This document shows, one piece after another, positions 1-9,261 of a DNA stretch of 64,000 bases. The stretch is from an uncultured Oscillospiraceae bacterium. Lineage in GTDB: Bacteria; Bacillota; Clostridia; Oscillospirales; Ruminococcaceae. The stretch covers positions 1 through 64,000 of the forward strand of contig CAJTMU010000005.1 of assembly GCA_910577365.1 (NCBI GenBank). The letters are read 5' to 3'. The position numbers and the translations under genes are program-made. Each line of letters begins with the position of its first letter. The stretch's first letter is position 1. Under the pieces are notes generated by a model. That model was given only the letters and a program-made list of their open reading frames with translations, was not told where the DNA came from and did not search any database.

Positions 1-164
1 CGCTTGTCAAGTATGCCGCAAACGGGTTTGTACAGGAAAAATCTGAAAATGAGGAAGATTATGAGCGTATTTATCAGCGTGAAAATTATTGTTCCGGGGT
101 CTATGGATACCAGCGCGAGATTTTCCTGCGCCGTTCCTCCCGCCTCACTGATAAAATTCAGCAT
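1..164 (-). CDS. atpF: ATP synthase F0 subunit b (AtpF), N-terminal part
   Basis: The gene runs off the left edge of the window; about 54 residues are visible. The start ATG (complement of 162-164) follows a clear GGGAGGAG ribosome site. The visible part has a short polar N-terminus, then one hydrophobic segment (TIIFTLINTLIIFLIFRFF) and LYKPV, which is the usual b-subunit membrane anchor before the long stalk helix. Subunit b forms the peripheral stator joining F0 to F1. It lies directly after atpE in the same direction, which is the conserved atpB-atpE-atpF order. The identification is firm from anchor pattern and position; the rest of the protein cannot be seen. Confidence 0.85.
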   Translation of the reverse strand, partial: MLNFISEAGGTAQENLALVSIDPGTIIFTLINTLIIFLIFRFFLYKPVCGILDK

Positions 165-203
165 TTTAGCTCTCTCCTCCCATTATGCTTTTCTCGGCAG
201 CCA

Positions 204-524
<321 letters not shown>

Positions 525-531
525 TTATTTG

Positions 532-610
532 GAACGCCTTCAAAACAACCAATACGGCGTTCATATCCCTTGCGGGATATAAGACAGAAACTTTTCGGGA
601 ACGTGTCCCG
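532..610 (-). promoter_or_regulatory. Hairpin cluster between atpB and atpE
   Basis: Three inverted repeats lie close together: GAACGCC/GGCGTTC (532-538, 556-562), ATATCCC/GGGATAT (563-569, 574-580) and CGGGA/TCCCG (596-600, 606-610). None has a T-run that would make it a terminator on the minus strand. The c subunit is needed in about ten copies per a subunit, so a processing or mRNA-stabilising element here would make sense, but that is inference. Confidence 0.4.
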
Positions 611-619
611 TGACCGCTG

Positions 620-1333
620 TTACTCCTCGCAGTCAGCCGAAGAAATGTACGACATACTCAACATAATGAAGATGTACGCCTGCATTACCGCAGAGAATAT
701 GTCGAAATAAAGAGATGCTATCGCGGGGATAAGTATAGCCAGTTTACCGAGCGCAAAATAAATCAGCGCGTTGATAACCGTGCCCGCGATCATGTTGCCG
801 AACAAACGCAGCGCCAGCGCAAGCGGGTTTGCGAATTCACCGATTATGTTAAACGGAAGCATAAACGGCAGCGGCTCGACAAAGCTTTTCATGTACCCCT
901 TGAACTTTCCCGTTTTGCCGCGGTTGAATTGAACCAGGCAGAACGTGATAACAGCCAAGGTGCCCGTTACGGATACGTCGGCAGTGGGATTTCGCAGACC
1001 AAGCAGACCCATAAGGTTCTGAATCATGATAAAACAGAACAGCGCCATTATGTAAGCGCGGTATCTGTTGTACTTTCTGCCCATGGTGGTGTCCACCGTT
1101 TCGCAGAAGAAGCCCACAATCCACTCTGCCGCCATCTGCCTTCTGGTCTCCGGCACTACCTTAAGGTTACGGGAAAGAATCAGTACAACAACAAGCAGTA
1201 TCGCGATAACTACCCATTGAACAATAATACTTTCCGTCAGCCTTAACCCCTGAATACCAAAAAGGTTATCCACGACCACCAAAGGTCCGTTTACGGTGAT
1301 GCCCTCAGAAGCGAGCATCAATGCAGTCGGCAT
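620..1333 (-). CDS. atpB: ATP synthase F0 subunit a
   Basis: 237 residues with five to six hydrophobic segments. The ion-translocation helix carries the invariant arginine in LALALRLFGNMIAG (about R176), and the C-terminal helix reads QAYIFIMLSMSYI, as in other a subunits. Length and motif order fit a complete AtpB. It forms the two ion half-channels next to the c ring. It sits between the AtpI-like gene and atpE in the usual operon order. A C-terminal SADCEE tail is short and acidic. No oddity other than the hairpin-rich gap after it. Confidence 0.95.
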   Translation of the reverse strand: MPTALMLASEGITVNGPLVVVDNLFGIQGLRLTESIIVQWVVIAILLVVVLILSRNLKVVPETRRQMAAEWIVGFFCETVDTTMGRKYNRYRAYIMALFCFIMIQNLMGLLGLRNPTADVSVTGTLAVITFCLVQFNRGKTGKFKGYMKSFVEPLPFMLPFNIIGEFANPLALALRLFGNMIAGTVINALIYFALGKLAILIPAIASLYFDIFSAVMQAYIFIMLSMSYISSADCEE

Positions 1334-1336
1334 ATA

Positions 1337-1741
1337 TCATTCCTCCTTCTTTATTATTGCTCTTGCCGTGATGGCGATCCTCGGAAAAAACAGCGGGATC
1401 ACCGCCGCAACAAGATTTATAAACGGCGCAAGCGCGCCGATTGTAAGCAGAAGAAACAGTCCGAGATATCTCAGACAGTACATGGTGTTCATATAGGTCT
1501 GGGCGGACTTAGCGCTCCCGCGTTTAAGGGAGCTTTGAGCGGTCTTTCCCAAAGCAAGAAAATTTCCCACACAGACGATATTGCCGTAAACCGCACCCAC
1601 AAGCAGAGTATAATCAAACCCCGCCGCAAAGAAAATCACCAGCATTACCGCGAAATACACTCCGTTTGCCGCCAGATAGTAGGGCAGCAGCGAACGCATT
1701 TCCTTGTAAACGGGTTCGTTTTTGTTGATAGCCATACTCAT
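1337..1741 (-). CDS. atpI: AtpI-like ATP synthase assembly protein
   Basis: 134 residues with four predicted membrane segments (about 22-40, 46-65, 90-110, 112-128). It ends only three bases before the atpB start, the classical position of atpI. AtpI-family proteins assist c-ring assembly and may handle Mg2+; they diverge strongly in sequence, so the call leans on topology and context. The first three residues (MSM) offer two starts. Transcription and translation are probably coupled with atpB. Confidence 0.75.
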   Translation of the reverse strand: MSMAINKNEPVYKEMRSLLPYYLAANGVYFAVMLVIFFAAGFDYTLLVGAVYGNIVCVGNFLALGKTAQSSLKRGSAKSAQTYMNTMYCLRYLGLFLLLTIGALAPFINLVAAVIPLFFPRIAITARAIIKKEE

Positions 1742-1814
1742 TGGTAATATCTATGCACCGAACGGGCATAACTCCTTTATATACTATCTGACAAGCCAAC
1801 AAGCTGATTTTTGG

Positions 1815-2117
1815 TTATTTGCGCAGATCTTTATAGTCATCGTAATAGTCGTTGTCGCGCGGAGCGTTATATGACTTGGGAGCGTTCTTCTCATCCTTTC
1901 CGTACAGCTTTATAAGCTGTCCAAGATAGGACACCGCGCCGCCTATCATAAAAATAAGTCCCAGCACCACACAGACACCCATTACCCATTCCGGCAGTTC
2001 AAAATGCTGCGTCACAAAATATCCGCCAACTATAAATATGAGAAGAGGCGTGATTATAACAAAAACCAGCTGGCTCACCGTTGCGTAAACCGATACCAGA
2101 TTATCTTTCTTTTTCAT
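1815..2117 (-). CDS. AtpZ/AtpI-family small membrane protein
   Basis: About 100 residues when started at MKKKDNLVSVY; its ATG overlaps the TGA of the upstream gene (ATGA at 2115-2118), so translation is probably coupled. Two hydrophobic segments (about 10-33 and 43-65) are followed by a charged tail rich in Lys, Asp and Tyr. The layout and the place at the head of the atp genes match the short AtpZ-type (gene 1) proteins seen before atpI/atpB in many Firmicutes. A nine-residue N-terminal extension is open in frame but would lose the overlap. Function, probably F0 assembly, is inferred. Confidence 0.65.
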   Translation of the reverse strand: MKKKDNLVSVYATVSQLVFVIITPLLIFIVGGYFVTQHFELPEWVMGVCVVLGLIFMIGGAVSYLGQLIKLYGKDEKNAPKSYNAPRDNDYYDDYKDLRK

Positions 2118-2860
2118 CAATATACAAACTGAGCAAGACGCCACTCACCGTCTATTTTACGCATAGCCGTTTCCAAAACGGAATCCTTATTGGTTTCGTC
2201 AATTTCGGAATCGGGAGTAAGCCCGCCAAGATATATCGTCAGCTCGCACTCCGTTTCAGATTTGGGCAGCACTGCGATATTGCAGGTTGACCAGTCCTTT
2301 GTGTAGCTTGTGTCGGGGGTAAAATCCGCTATTATGCCAAGAACCGTTTCGGTGGTATAGAGCGGACGTGACTCGCCGCTTTCTGCTTCGTCGGAATACA
2401 CCGCGTCCACCAGAATTTCACGGTTGACATAAACCGCCCTGCCGTTGCCGTCAATATTGGTAAGCACACGCTCCGCCTCAGAATTGACGTAAATCGATTT
2501 CAGCATGTTCTCAATTTGCTCCAGCGATGAGTACTCGGTGGAGTTTACGGTATATATGCCGTCCTCGGGAAGATTACCGTAAGGCTCGTCGTAATGTGCC
2601 AGCCCCTCGGTAATATATAAGCGTATAACGGAAAAATTATCCCTTACCAGATCGTGCGCCGCATAGGTACACTCCTCAATAAGAGCGTCTGTGGGAACAA
2701 AGTTGTCCACTGACGGCTGTGATGGGGGATTCTCTCCCGGATTATCTCTTCTCAGTGTTATTATCGCAACTATCGCCAGCGCAATGGCTATAATGGCAAT
2801 AATAATGGTAGACACCAAAGGGATAATGCTTTTATTCTCTTTGTACTTCTTTTCACTCAT
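2117..2860 (-). CDS. Membrane-anchored protein of unknown function (possibly IseA-like)
   Basis: About 247 residues from the preferred start MSEKKYKENKS. A short Lys-rich cytoplasmic head is followed by a membrane anchor (about 13-36), a Pro/Asn-rich linker (NPGENPPSQPS) and an extracytoplasmic domain of about 190 residues. The domain opens with ECTYAAHDLVRDNFSVIRLY, which recalls the IseA/YoeB group of cell-wall hydrolase inhibitors, but the likeness is weak and unconfirmed. It is translationally coupled to the AtpZ-like gene and follows bactofilin and deacetylase genes, so an envelope role is reasonable. Confidence 0.6.
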   Translation of the reverse strand: MSEKKYKENKSIIPLVSTIIIAIIAIALAIVAIITLRRDNPGENPPSQPSVDNFVPTDALIEECTYAAHDLVRDNFSVIRLYITEGLAHYDEPYGNLPEDGIYTVNSTEYSSLEQIENMLKSIYVNSEAERVLTNIDGNGRAVYVNREILVDAVYSDEAESGESRPLYTTETVLGIIADFTPDTSYTKDWSTCNIAVLPKSETECELTIYLGGLTPDSEIDETNKDSVLETAMRKIDGEWRLAQFVY

Positions 2861-2941
2861 ACTATTATATTTGCCTTTCGGAAAAAGATACTTTGCAAAA
2901 CCCGACAGCAAACGCACATCGGAATTTAGCGTTCCTTACTC

Positions 2942-3970
2942 TCACTCCTTGCTGTCAAAGGTGATAGCCTCGGGTATAGCGCTGCGGCTGTCCTCCTTGG
3001 AAAGGAAGGTGGTGTTTACATAACCTTGGATTATCGCGCCGTCAGTTACGGCAATGGTAGAAGCGTTTATATCGCCGAACACAATCGCGTCCCGCTTGAG
3101 TTCCGCTCTTCCCGTTATGTCCAGCTTTCCGCGTATTCTGCCGTTCACATCGGCATACTGTGAGGAAAGGTCGCCTATAAGTATAGTATCTCTGTCCATT
3201 TTCATTCTACCCTTAAGACTAACATTTCCCTGCATAGCTGCGGAGGACATTCCCGCGTTATTGCAGGTGATATCTCCTACTACCTTGCCTGTCATTTCTA
3301 TGTTGCGGGTAGTTTCAATATTACCTTTTATGTTACCATCTATCTGCATATTTGCAAGAGAGCGCACATTTCCGTCAATAATCGTGTTTTTGGAGATAAC
3401 TGTTATTTCATCTACCTCGGAAGCGGCAGAAGCCCCGCTGACTCCTCCCTGCTCGGGAGGTACAAAACCGCCGTAGCCGCCCTGACCGTTATATCCGTTC
3501 ATATTTGTCTGCATAGGTGACTGTCCGCCGAATTGAGCAGCAGACTGAGCTGTTCGCGCGGCATTCATATTCGCCCCGCCCAGTGAAGGATCCGACTGCG
3601 GAGGCTGATTATACCGAACTCCGCCGGCATTCTGAGAAGGTGTCTGATCAAACTGATCCGGCTGATCAGACTGCATCGGCTGTGTAGGCTGCGTGGGCTG
3701 GACAGGCTGTGTATATTGAGCGGACTGAGATTGGTCAGGCTGACTGAATTGTGCGGTCTGACCCGTCTGCTCAAGCCCGTCCGTCACGGCGGGCTGTTCA
3801 AATTGATCAGGCTGCACGGTTTGTGCGGATGTGTCCTGCTGAACGCCGTCCTGCTGCAAATACCGCTCAAGCTCTGAGGGCTGCGCACCAGAAGCAGCAG
3901 GATTCTGTTCCTGACCATCCTTCTTCCACAGCTCCTTTACCGCCTGTGAAAAATTATCCTTGATCCCCAT
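2942..3970 (-). CDS. Bactofilin with long Gln-rich N-terminal region
   Basis: 342 residues. The C-terminal half (about 185-325) is a bactofilin (DUF583) beta-helix: repeating turns such as TIIDGNVRSLANMQIDGNIKGN and spaced Gly-Asp/Gly-Asn steps. Bactofilins polymerise into nucleotide-independent cytoskeletal filaments and often work with cell-wall enzymes. The N-terminal half is low-complexity, with repeated QPDQ, QPTQ and QSDQ units and then a Gly/Asn/Gln-rich stretch, which is much longer than the short tails of most bactofilins. It lies just after a peptidoglycan or polysaccharide deacetylase gene, which fits a wall-modifying module. No membrane segment is seen. Confidence 0.85.
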   Translation of the reverse strand: MGIKDNFSQAVKELWKKDGQEQNPAASGAQPSELERYLQQDGVQQDTSAQTVQPDQFEQPAVTDGLEQTGQTAQFSQPDQSQSAQYTQPVQPTQPTQPMQSDQPDQFDQTPSQNAGGVRYNQPPQSDPSLGGANMNAARTAQSAAQFGGQSPMQTNMNGYNGQGGYGGFVPPEQGGVSGASAASEVDEITVISKNTIIDGNVRSLANMQIDGNIKGNIETTRNIEMTGKVVGDITCNNAGMSSAAMQGNVSLKGRMKMDRDTILIGDLSSQYADVNGRIRGKLDITGRAELKRDAIVFGDINASTIAVTDGAIIQGYVNTTFLSKEDSRSAIPEAITFDSKE

Positions 3971-3988
3971 TAGTATGATCCTTTCCTT

Positions 3989-5161
3989 TTACGCATACGG
4001 TCCTGCAAACTGCACAGGCATCGTATTATCATTGATTTTATCCAGTTTGTAGCCTTCCCAGACAAGCACCTTCAGAATATCCTCCAGCACATAAACCGTA
4101 TTTTCTCTCGGCGCAGAGTCGTGCATCAGCACCACTGAACGATAATTCTGCGCTATATCCGACGGGATTGTATTATACATCTCCGACCAGCTTGCTCCTC
4201 CTGCATCATTGCTGTCCACATTCCAGTCGAAATAGCGGAAGCCGCGCCTTGTCATTTCCCCAATTATTGTGTCGCGCGTTTCTCCGTTAAAATCGTTCAC
4301 GCTGCCGCCGGGGAAGCGGAACAAGGAGGTTTTCACTCCCGTCGCGTCATAAATTATATCCCACGCCTCGTAGAAGTCCTCAAGGTACGCCTCCGCAGAG
4401 GCATAAATCTTCTCATAATCATGCGAGGCGCTGTGTACCCCTATTGAATGCCCCTCGCTGACAATCGACCTTAAAAGCGCGTAGCACTCATCTGTTCTGC
4501 TTGGAACCACAAAAAATGTCGCTTTGACATCGTATTTCCTTAAAAGTGAAAGTATCGTATAGGTATTCTGCGACGGACCGTCGTCAAAAGTGAGATATAC
4601 CGTTCCCTGCTCTCTCACCAGATCCTCAGCGCCGACAGGTGTTACAATCATATCCTCGTGTATGCCGGCATAAGGACTTTCCTCTGTCGGTTCTATGGTT
4701 TCCTCAGGCGGGGACGTACTTGTAACAGGAGCGCTTGTTTCTGGAGGCGGAGGAGTGGAAACAGGCTGGGTTTCCGGCGGAGACGGCTTTAGGTCGTCAG
4801 CGGCATTATCCTCCTCATATCCGTTTATCTCTCTTATATAAGCAATAAGCTCCTCATCAGAGTTGCCGCTTTTCTTGTATATCTCATAAAAATCGCCCAC
4901 AGAGCCTGCTCGTTCTCCGACAAGGACCTCCGCCGCGAGCGATATACGCTCATAGCTTCGCTCAGCCTCCAGACATTTCTGCTCCGTATCCGACAATCTT
5001 TTGTTGGTATTCGCCAACATTATGCCGAACACAATGCACAAAACCAACGGAAGAAAGAAAACTATCGCGAGTACCGTTTTAATCAGTACCTTAAAGAATT
5101 CAACGCTGCCAAAACGCATTTTTATATTCATGCTCCATAAAAGGGCACTCTCCTTTATCAT
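3989..5161 (-). CDS. Membrane-anchored polysaccharide deacetylase (NodB domain)
   Basis: 390 residues. An N-terminal anchor (about 27-50) is followed by a helical stretch, a Pro/Thr/Glu-rich linker (about 125-165) and a NodB deacetylase domain (about 185-370). Family motifs are present: TFDDGPS (catalytic Asp and metal Asp), HSASHDY (metal His pair), RFPGGS and, near the end, VLMHDS. Such enzymes remove acetyl groups from GlcNAc of peptidoglycan or another wall polymer. Starts at residues 11 (MNIKM) or 15 are possible. It heads a run that continues with bactofilin and may extend into the atp genes. Substrate cannot be told from sequence. Confidence 0.9.
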   Translation of the reverse strand: MIKESALLWSMNIKMRFGSVEFFKVLIKTVLAIVFFLPLVLCIVFGIMLANTNKRLSDTEQKCLEAERSYERISLAAEVLVGERAGSVGDFYEIYKKSGNSDEELIAYIREINGYEEDNAADDLKPSPPETQPVSTPPPPETSAPVTSTSPPEETIEPTEESPYAGIHEDMIVTPVGAEDLVREQGTVYLTFDDGPSQNTYTILSLLRKYDVKATFFVVPSRTDECYALLRSIVSEGHSIGVHSASHDYEKIYASAEAYLEDFYEAWDIIYDATGVKTSLFRFPGGSVNDFNGETRDTIIGEMTRRGFRYFDWNVDSNDAGGASWSEMYNTIPSDIAQNYRSVVLMHDSAPRENTVYVLEDILKVLVWEGYKLDKINDNTMPVQFAGPYA

Positions 5162-5556
5162 CTGTACACACCGACACGCGGGCGCACGAGTGTACCGCGC
5201 AAAACCGCAATACTTTCCCTATTCTATTATGATACTATAAAACAACGTTTTTGTCAATAGCGACAGCGCCGAATATCAAATAAAAAACAAAAAAAGACCA
5301 CATTATGCTAAAAAATGACGATTATTTTTTGTGAGATATGCACATATGAAACAATTGCATATTTACGTCAAAACCGTACTTTTCGGTAATTTTTGCCAAG
5401 TTCAGGGAAATTCCACGCGGCAGCCCCCACTTTTGCTGTTTGTGTTGACAAACGCCTGTAAACTTTCCTTCGCTGAAATGACCGAATGGGCAGTAGTCAA
5501 TAACGCAAGAACACCCCACAAGGCGTAATTTAACTGATCAAATATCAGAAGTTCCG
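5162..5556. other. AT-rich intergenic region
   Basis: No convincing gene is seen. Two 65-codon open frames on opposite strands (5322-5528) mirror each other and have no ribosome site or recognisable protein. The region presumably holds the promoter of the deacetylase gene. Confidence 0.5.
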
Positions 5557-6027
5557 TTAAACCCTTTCTTCACCTAAGGCATATTCCTTAAGCAGCACCT
5601 TTTCTCCGGGAAGCGTCCGGTACAACTCATGTATAAATTTATTGCCATATCCTTCAATCGTATCTGCTGCGGTATCGGCTGAAATTTCTTTGGGAGTCGG
5701 GCAGTCATCAAAAATGCTGGCATATAAAACCCAGACAACGCCCTCCTCTGAGAACTTTATCCGCCCGTTCGTCTCCTTGTTTGGGTAAAGCTGTAAGAAC
5801 ATATACATATATCTATTTTTAAAAAAATATATATGGTCATATTCCGGAGGTTCCGCATCAGGAGTGGATCTGCCATAAGGACCAGTATATATTTTCATTT
5901 TCTTTCGTCCTTTTGAAACACGCAGGTCGCTTGACTCCTTGGCAACCTTATTGAGTGCCTTTTCAAAAATTTTAATAATGTCTTCTTCCGCTAAATCTCC
6001 GGTTTTAAAACCATACTCACACGTCAT
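5557..6027 (-). CDS. Hypothetical protein
   Basis: 156 residues, not recognised. The start follows AAAGGAG at good spacing. It has no signal peptide or membrane segment, is mixed alpha/beta in character, and contains a central Tyr/Phe/Met-rich strand region (DHIYFFKNRYMYMFLQLYP) and VVWVLYASIF. It stands alone on the minus strand between the deacetylase and the cyclophilin genes. Codon use resembles its neighbours, so it is probably a real cytoplasmic protein. No function is proposed. Confidence 0.7.
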   Translation of the reverse strand: MTCEYGFKTGDLAEEDIIKIFEKALNKVAKESSDLRVSKGRKKMKIYTGPYGRSTPDAEPPEYDHIYFFKNRYMYMFLQLYPNKETNGRIKFSEEGVVWVLYASIFDDCPTPKEISADTAADTIEGYGNKFIHELYRTLPGEKVLLKEYALGEERV

Positions 6028-6211
6028 ATTTAGCTCCTTTTAAACACAATGTCAAACTCAATAATAAATTTTTGTTTGTCGCTTTGATCGTATCACTGAC
6101 ATTTTTGGTTTCAAGCCGTGATCAGCGGAATTATTGTCGCTTAGTTTCATCAACACGAAAAGTAAAACAGACCCAAAGCCGAAAATTCTCCATTAAAATT
6201 TCTTTCCGCGA

Positions 6212-6682
6212 CTATTCTGCATACACCTTTCTCATGCGGATCGTCTTAAGGGGTCTGTCACCTTGATCTGTTGCCGATTCCGCTATCTCGTCCACCGCTT
6301 CCATTCCCTCGACCACCTTGCCGAATGCGGCGTACTGCCCGTCAAGATAGGGATAATCCTCATGCATAATAAAAAACTGGCTTGATGCCGAATCGGGATG
6401 CTTTGAGCGCGCCATTGAAATGACACCGCGAACATGCTTTATATCGTTAGCCACACCATTTGCAAGAAATTCTCCCTTGATATTTTCTTTTGCACCGCCC
6501 ATACCCGTGCCTGTTGGGTCGCCGCCCTGTATCATAAATCCTTTTATTACACGATGGAAGATAAGACCGTCATAAAAACCCTCTTCCACCAGCTTAAGAA
6601 AGTTAGCAGCAGTAATCGGAGCTTTATCCGGGTAAAGCTCCAGTTTGATTTTCTTGCCGTTTTCCAATTCAATTATTACCAT
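6212..6682 (-). CDS. Peptidyl-prolyl cis-trans isomerase, cyclophilin type
   Basis: 156 residues and close to a minimal cyclophilin. The active-site pattern is plain: FHRVIKGFMIQGGDPTGTG near residue 42, SSQFFIMHEDYPYLDGQYAAFGKVVEGM near 100-125. There is no signal peptide, so it acts in the cytoplasm in protein folding. The start follows AAGGAG. It is a single gene between gaps. Confidence 0.95.
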   Translation of the reverse strand: MVIIELENGKKIKLELYPDKAPITAANFLKLVEEGFYDGLIFHRVIKGFMIQGGDPTGTGMGGAKENIKGEFLANGVANDIKHVRGVISMARSKHPDSASSQFFIMHEDYPYLDGQYAAFGKVVEGMEAVDEIAESATDQGDRPLKTIRMRKVYAE

Positions 6683-7001
6683 TCTTATTTCTCCTTAATT
6701 TAATTTTTTAAGGGGTTATCCATGATAGTTTTAAAACCCATATTGCCATCAACAAATGCCTGCCGCCCGGCAATCGTGTTTTAGCGCAAAAAGCAGAATA
6801 CTTTGACAAACCGCGTTTTTTTTACAAAGCCCGACCGCTTATGCAATTTCATCCGCCAACATTGCGCTTCAATGAATTTTTAATAAGCCCCGAATTCCAA
6901 TCAACTTAAATTATACACCTTTTTCCTCCAAATGTCAAACCTTTATTTGAGGTAACATAAAAATTTTTTTAAATTTTTCATACAAAACAGATAACTCGTA
7001 A
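6683..7001. other. AT-rich gap
   Basis: No gene or clear RNA seen. It would contain the cyclophilin promoter and the 3' end of the glycosyltransferase operon. Confidence 0.4.
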
Positions 7002-8159
7002 CTATTTCACCGAGATATAAAATCCGCACAGCTTTTCCGCCTCAGCGTCTATGTCATACCCCGCCTGCACAACCTGCTCCGCGGCTTTATCGTTCCGCAG
7101 ATTTGCACAGTCAACCGCGGCGAGCGCCCAATCCGCACAGGAAGTTTTAAGTGAAAGGAACTGCGCTCCGTCACCTACCTTTACTTCCCGCGGCACTTTA
7201 TCCGAAAACAGACAATAAAGCCCCGCGCACTGCGCTTCCACTCCCGCCATGCCAAGACCCTCATAATTGCTTGGAAGCAGAAAGCAGTCTATGGCGCTGT
7301 ACAGCCTGTCAACATCTGACCGATGTCCCGCGAAAATTACCTTTTTGGATATCCCCGCAGATGCTGTCTTTGCACGTATCAGCTCCATATCCTCGCCCAC
7401 TCCCGCCATAATCAGCTTTGAGTTGGGGTGTACACGCAGTATTTCCTTAAAAACTTGAATCAGAAACTGCTGGTTTTTCTGTGGACAAAATCTTCCTACA
7501 TGACCGAAAAGCAGCGTTTCGTCCGCCACACCGAACTCACTGCGGAACGCGCTTCGTTTAGAGCCATCAAAGCAAAAATGCCCTATATCTATTGCGTTAC
7601 GCATTATCCGCACAATTTTGCCGCGCGCTCCCTCAAGTGTATTTTTGTCCGAAAGCTCGGCTGTATAAGCCGCTCCATACATCCACCTTGCCGCGTGCTC
7701 TGAGCATGCGAAGCGATGGGTGGCGAAAGCCCTCGCAAGCGGCTTGAACAGTGCCTTGGCAATATTGCGCACAAGCTCCCTGCCGCCGCCCGATGTGCTG
7801 TGATTGTGGATTATCCTCACCGGCACACCCGCCCTTTTAGCCGCCAAAAGCGGCAGGAACGAAAGCGTACTTAAATGGCAGTGCACTATCGCGTAATTAT
7901 TTTCACGAAGCAGCGTGGTAAGCGTTCTGATGTATCTTACAGGACTTTTAAATCCGCACAGAAGATACAGCCTGCCTCCCTTTTCCTTGATCTCTTCGGC
8001 GGGAACAAGCTTTGAGCTTTTGAAAAGAAAAAAATCAAACTGCACCCTGCTCCTGTCTATCGCGCGGTAATAATTCATGACCACCTGCTCGGCGCCGCCG
8101 CCGTTCATTTTTCCCAGTATCTGCGCGACGCGGATAGGGGTAGCTTTATTTTCATGCAT
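7002..8159 (-). CDS. Glycosyltransferase family 4-like (GT-B fold)
   Basis: 385 residues. The N-terminal Rossmann half has the acceptor-side GGGAEQVVMNYY motif; the C-terminal half has HVGRFCPQKNQ and the donor-site LLPSNYEGLGMAGVEAQ with the usual E-x7-E pattern. This is the EpsF/WaaG-like class that moves a sugar from a nucleotide donor to a lipid, polysaccharide or peptide. It is the last of five tightly packed genes (PqqD-like, peptidase, ABC, nucleotidyltransferase, this one), four bases after its neighbour. That context suggests it decorates the product exported by the cluster; a general exopolysaccharide role cannot be excluded. Confidence 0.9.
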   Translation of the reverse strand: MHENKATPIRVAQILGKMNGGGAEQVVMNYYRAIDRSRVQFDFFLFKSSKLVPAEEIKEKGGRLYLLCGFKSPVRYIRTLTTLLRENNYAIVHCHLSTLSFLPLLAAKRAGVPVRIIHNHSTSGGGRELVRNIAKALFKPLARAFATHRFACSEHAARWMYGAAYTAELSDKNTLEGARGKIVRIMRNAIDIGHFCFDGSKRSAFRSEFGVADETLLFGHVGRFCPQKNQQFLIQVFKEILRVHPNSKLIMAGVGEDMELIRAKTASAGISKKVIFAGHRSDVDRLYSAIDCFLLPSNYEGLGMAGVEAQCAGLYCLFSDKVPREVKVGDGAQFLSLKTSCADWALAAVDCANLRNDKAAEQVVQAGYDIDAEAEKLCGFYISVK

Positions 8160-8163
8160 ATTC

Positions 8164-9261
8164 TTATTTCCTGTCGTTTTTGGTGAGCGCCCTCAGCTTT
8201 GCGGCGTTCTGCTCGCGGTTTATAAACGGCTTGGTAACAAGCCTTACCAGCCAGCAGAATGGCAGCAATACCGGCGCTTTTTTCAATATGGGATAATGCT
8301 GCTTCATATGCCAAAATGTGGGAAACACAAGACGAAAAAGATATTTTGCCCTGCCTCCCGACTTAACCTTGTTCCCGACCGAATTCTGTATGGTGCCGTA
8401 GGTTCCGCCCGAAAGTACATATTCCGCCATTTTATCGTATTTTTCCCCGCCCTTTTCGCCCTCAAACCAAATTCGCGACAAACAAATGAAATCCCGCGCG
8501 GTTTCGGCGCAGCCCGACGGCTCTAAGATTTCGCAGACGCGCTCGGTGTCGACGGGTTTTGCCCTGAGATAGACCGCGATATCCATAAACGAGCGTATCC
8601 CCGTGCCGCCCTCTTCGTAATGCTTTAGGGCGTGGGCGATGACGTAGGCAAGGAAATAATCGTCGGAAAAAACCGCCCGCATACCGTCGGAGCGCTCACA
8701 GAGTGAGAACGGCGAGGCGAATACCTCCCCGAACTGCCGCCCCTCCTCGCCGAAAAGCGCCCGATGTATCTCCACGTTCATTATGGGCTTTTTATAATAT
8801 ATATCGTGTATATCATACCCAAAATGCTCGCATTCATAGCCAAGCCCTCGCATGATATCCCGCACGTCAGCCGCGTTTGTTTCGTCAACCACCATATCTA
8901 TGTCAGCCATAGTGCGCATATCGGACTGCGGATACAGCTCTTTCAGAACGCTTCCTTTAAGCGGGATATGACGGATATTCTTTTCGGAAAGCACCCCGCT
9001 TATCAGCTCAAGCTCGGTGAGCTGGTTGATATCCTTTACGACAGCCATGTCGCGGAGCTGCTCCCATTCGGACATCAGCGTCTCGGCGGGCTTTTTCTCC
9101 AGACGCTCCACCGCGTAAAAAGCCGTGTTTGCTACGCTGTGCGCCTTTGCTACGCGGAAAACTTCCTCAAAGGAAATACCCTCAGGCAGCTCCGGCGGCT
9201 TCTCGTTATTCAGAACGCTTCTCAGCAGCGCCAAGAGGTAGTCAAGCGCCTTAATTTCCAT
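8164..9261 (-). CDS. Nucleotidyltransferase-family protein (NTP_transf_5-like)
   Basis: 365 residues. It has the core of the family: LKGSVLKELYP followed by RTMADIDMVVD (metal-binding D-x-D) and a conserved VEIHRALF strand. Relatives occur in lasso-peptide and other RiPP clusters (for example the PadeN type) beside PqqD-like and HPr-kinase-like proteins. Its start overlaps the end of the ABC transporter gene by 11 bases and it ends four bases before the glycosyltransferase. It probably adds a nucleotide group, or acts on a phosphorylated intermediate, but substrate is unknown. Confidence 0.8.
   Translation of the reverse strand: MEIKALDYLLALLRSVLNNEKPPELPEGISFEEVFRVAKAHSVANTAFYAVERLEKKPAETLMSEWEQLRDMAVVKDINQLTELELISGVLSEKNIRHIPLKGSVLKELYPQSDMRTMADIDMVVDETNAADVRDIMRGLGYECEHFGYDIHDIYYKKPIMNVEIHRALFGEEGRQFGEVFASPFSLCERSDGMRAVFSDDYFLAYVIAHALKHYEEGGTGIRSFMDIAVYLRAKPVDTERVCEILEPSGCAETARDFICLSRIWFEGEKGGEKYDKMAEYVLSGGTYGTIQNSVGNKVKSGGRAKYLFRLVFPTFWHMKQHYPILKKAPVLLPFCWLVRLVTKPFINREQNAAKLRALTKNDRK

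Noticed and set aside
3560..3900. Tandem DNA repeat in the bactofilin gene
   Set aside because: Irregular Gln/Pro-codon repetition inside the coding frame, not a separate element.
5322..5528. Two opposed 65-codon frames
   Set aside because: They mirror each other in the same stretch, lack ribosome sites and resemble nothing.
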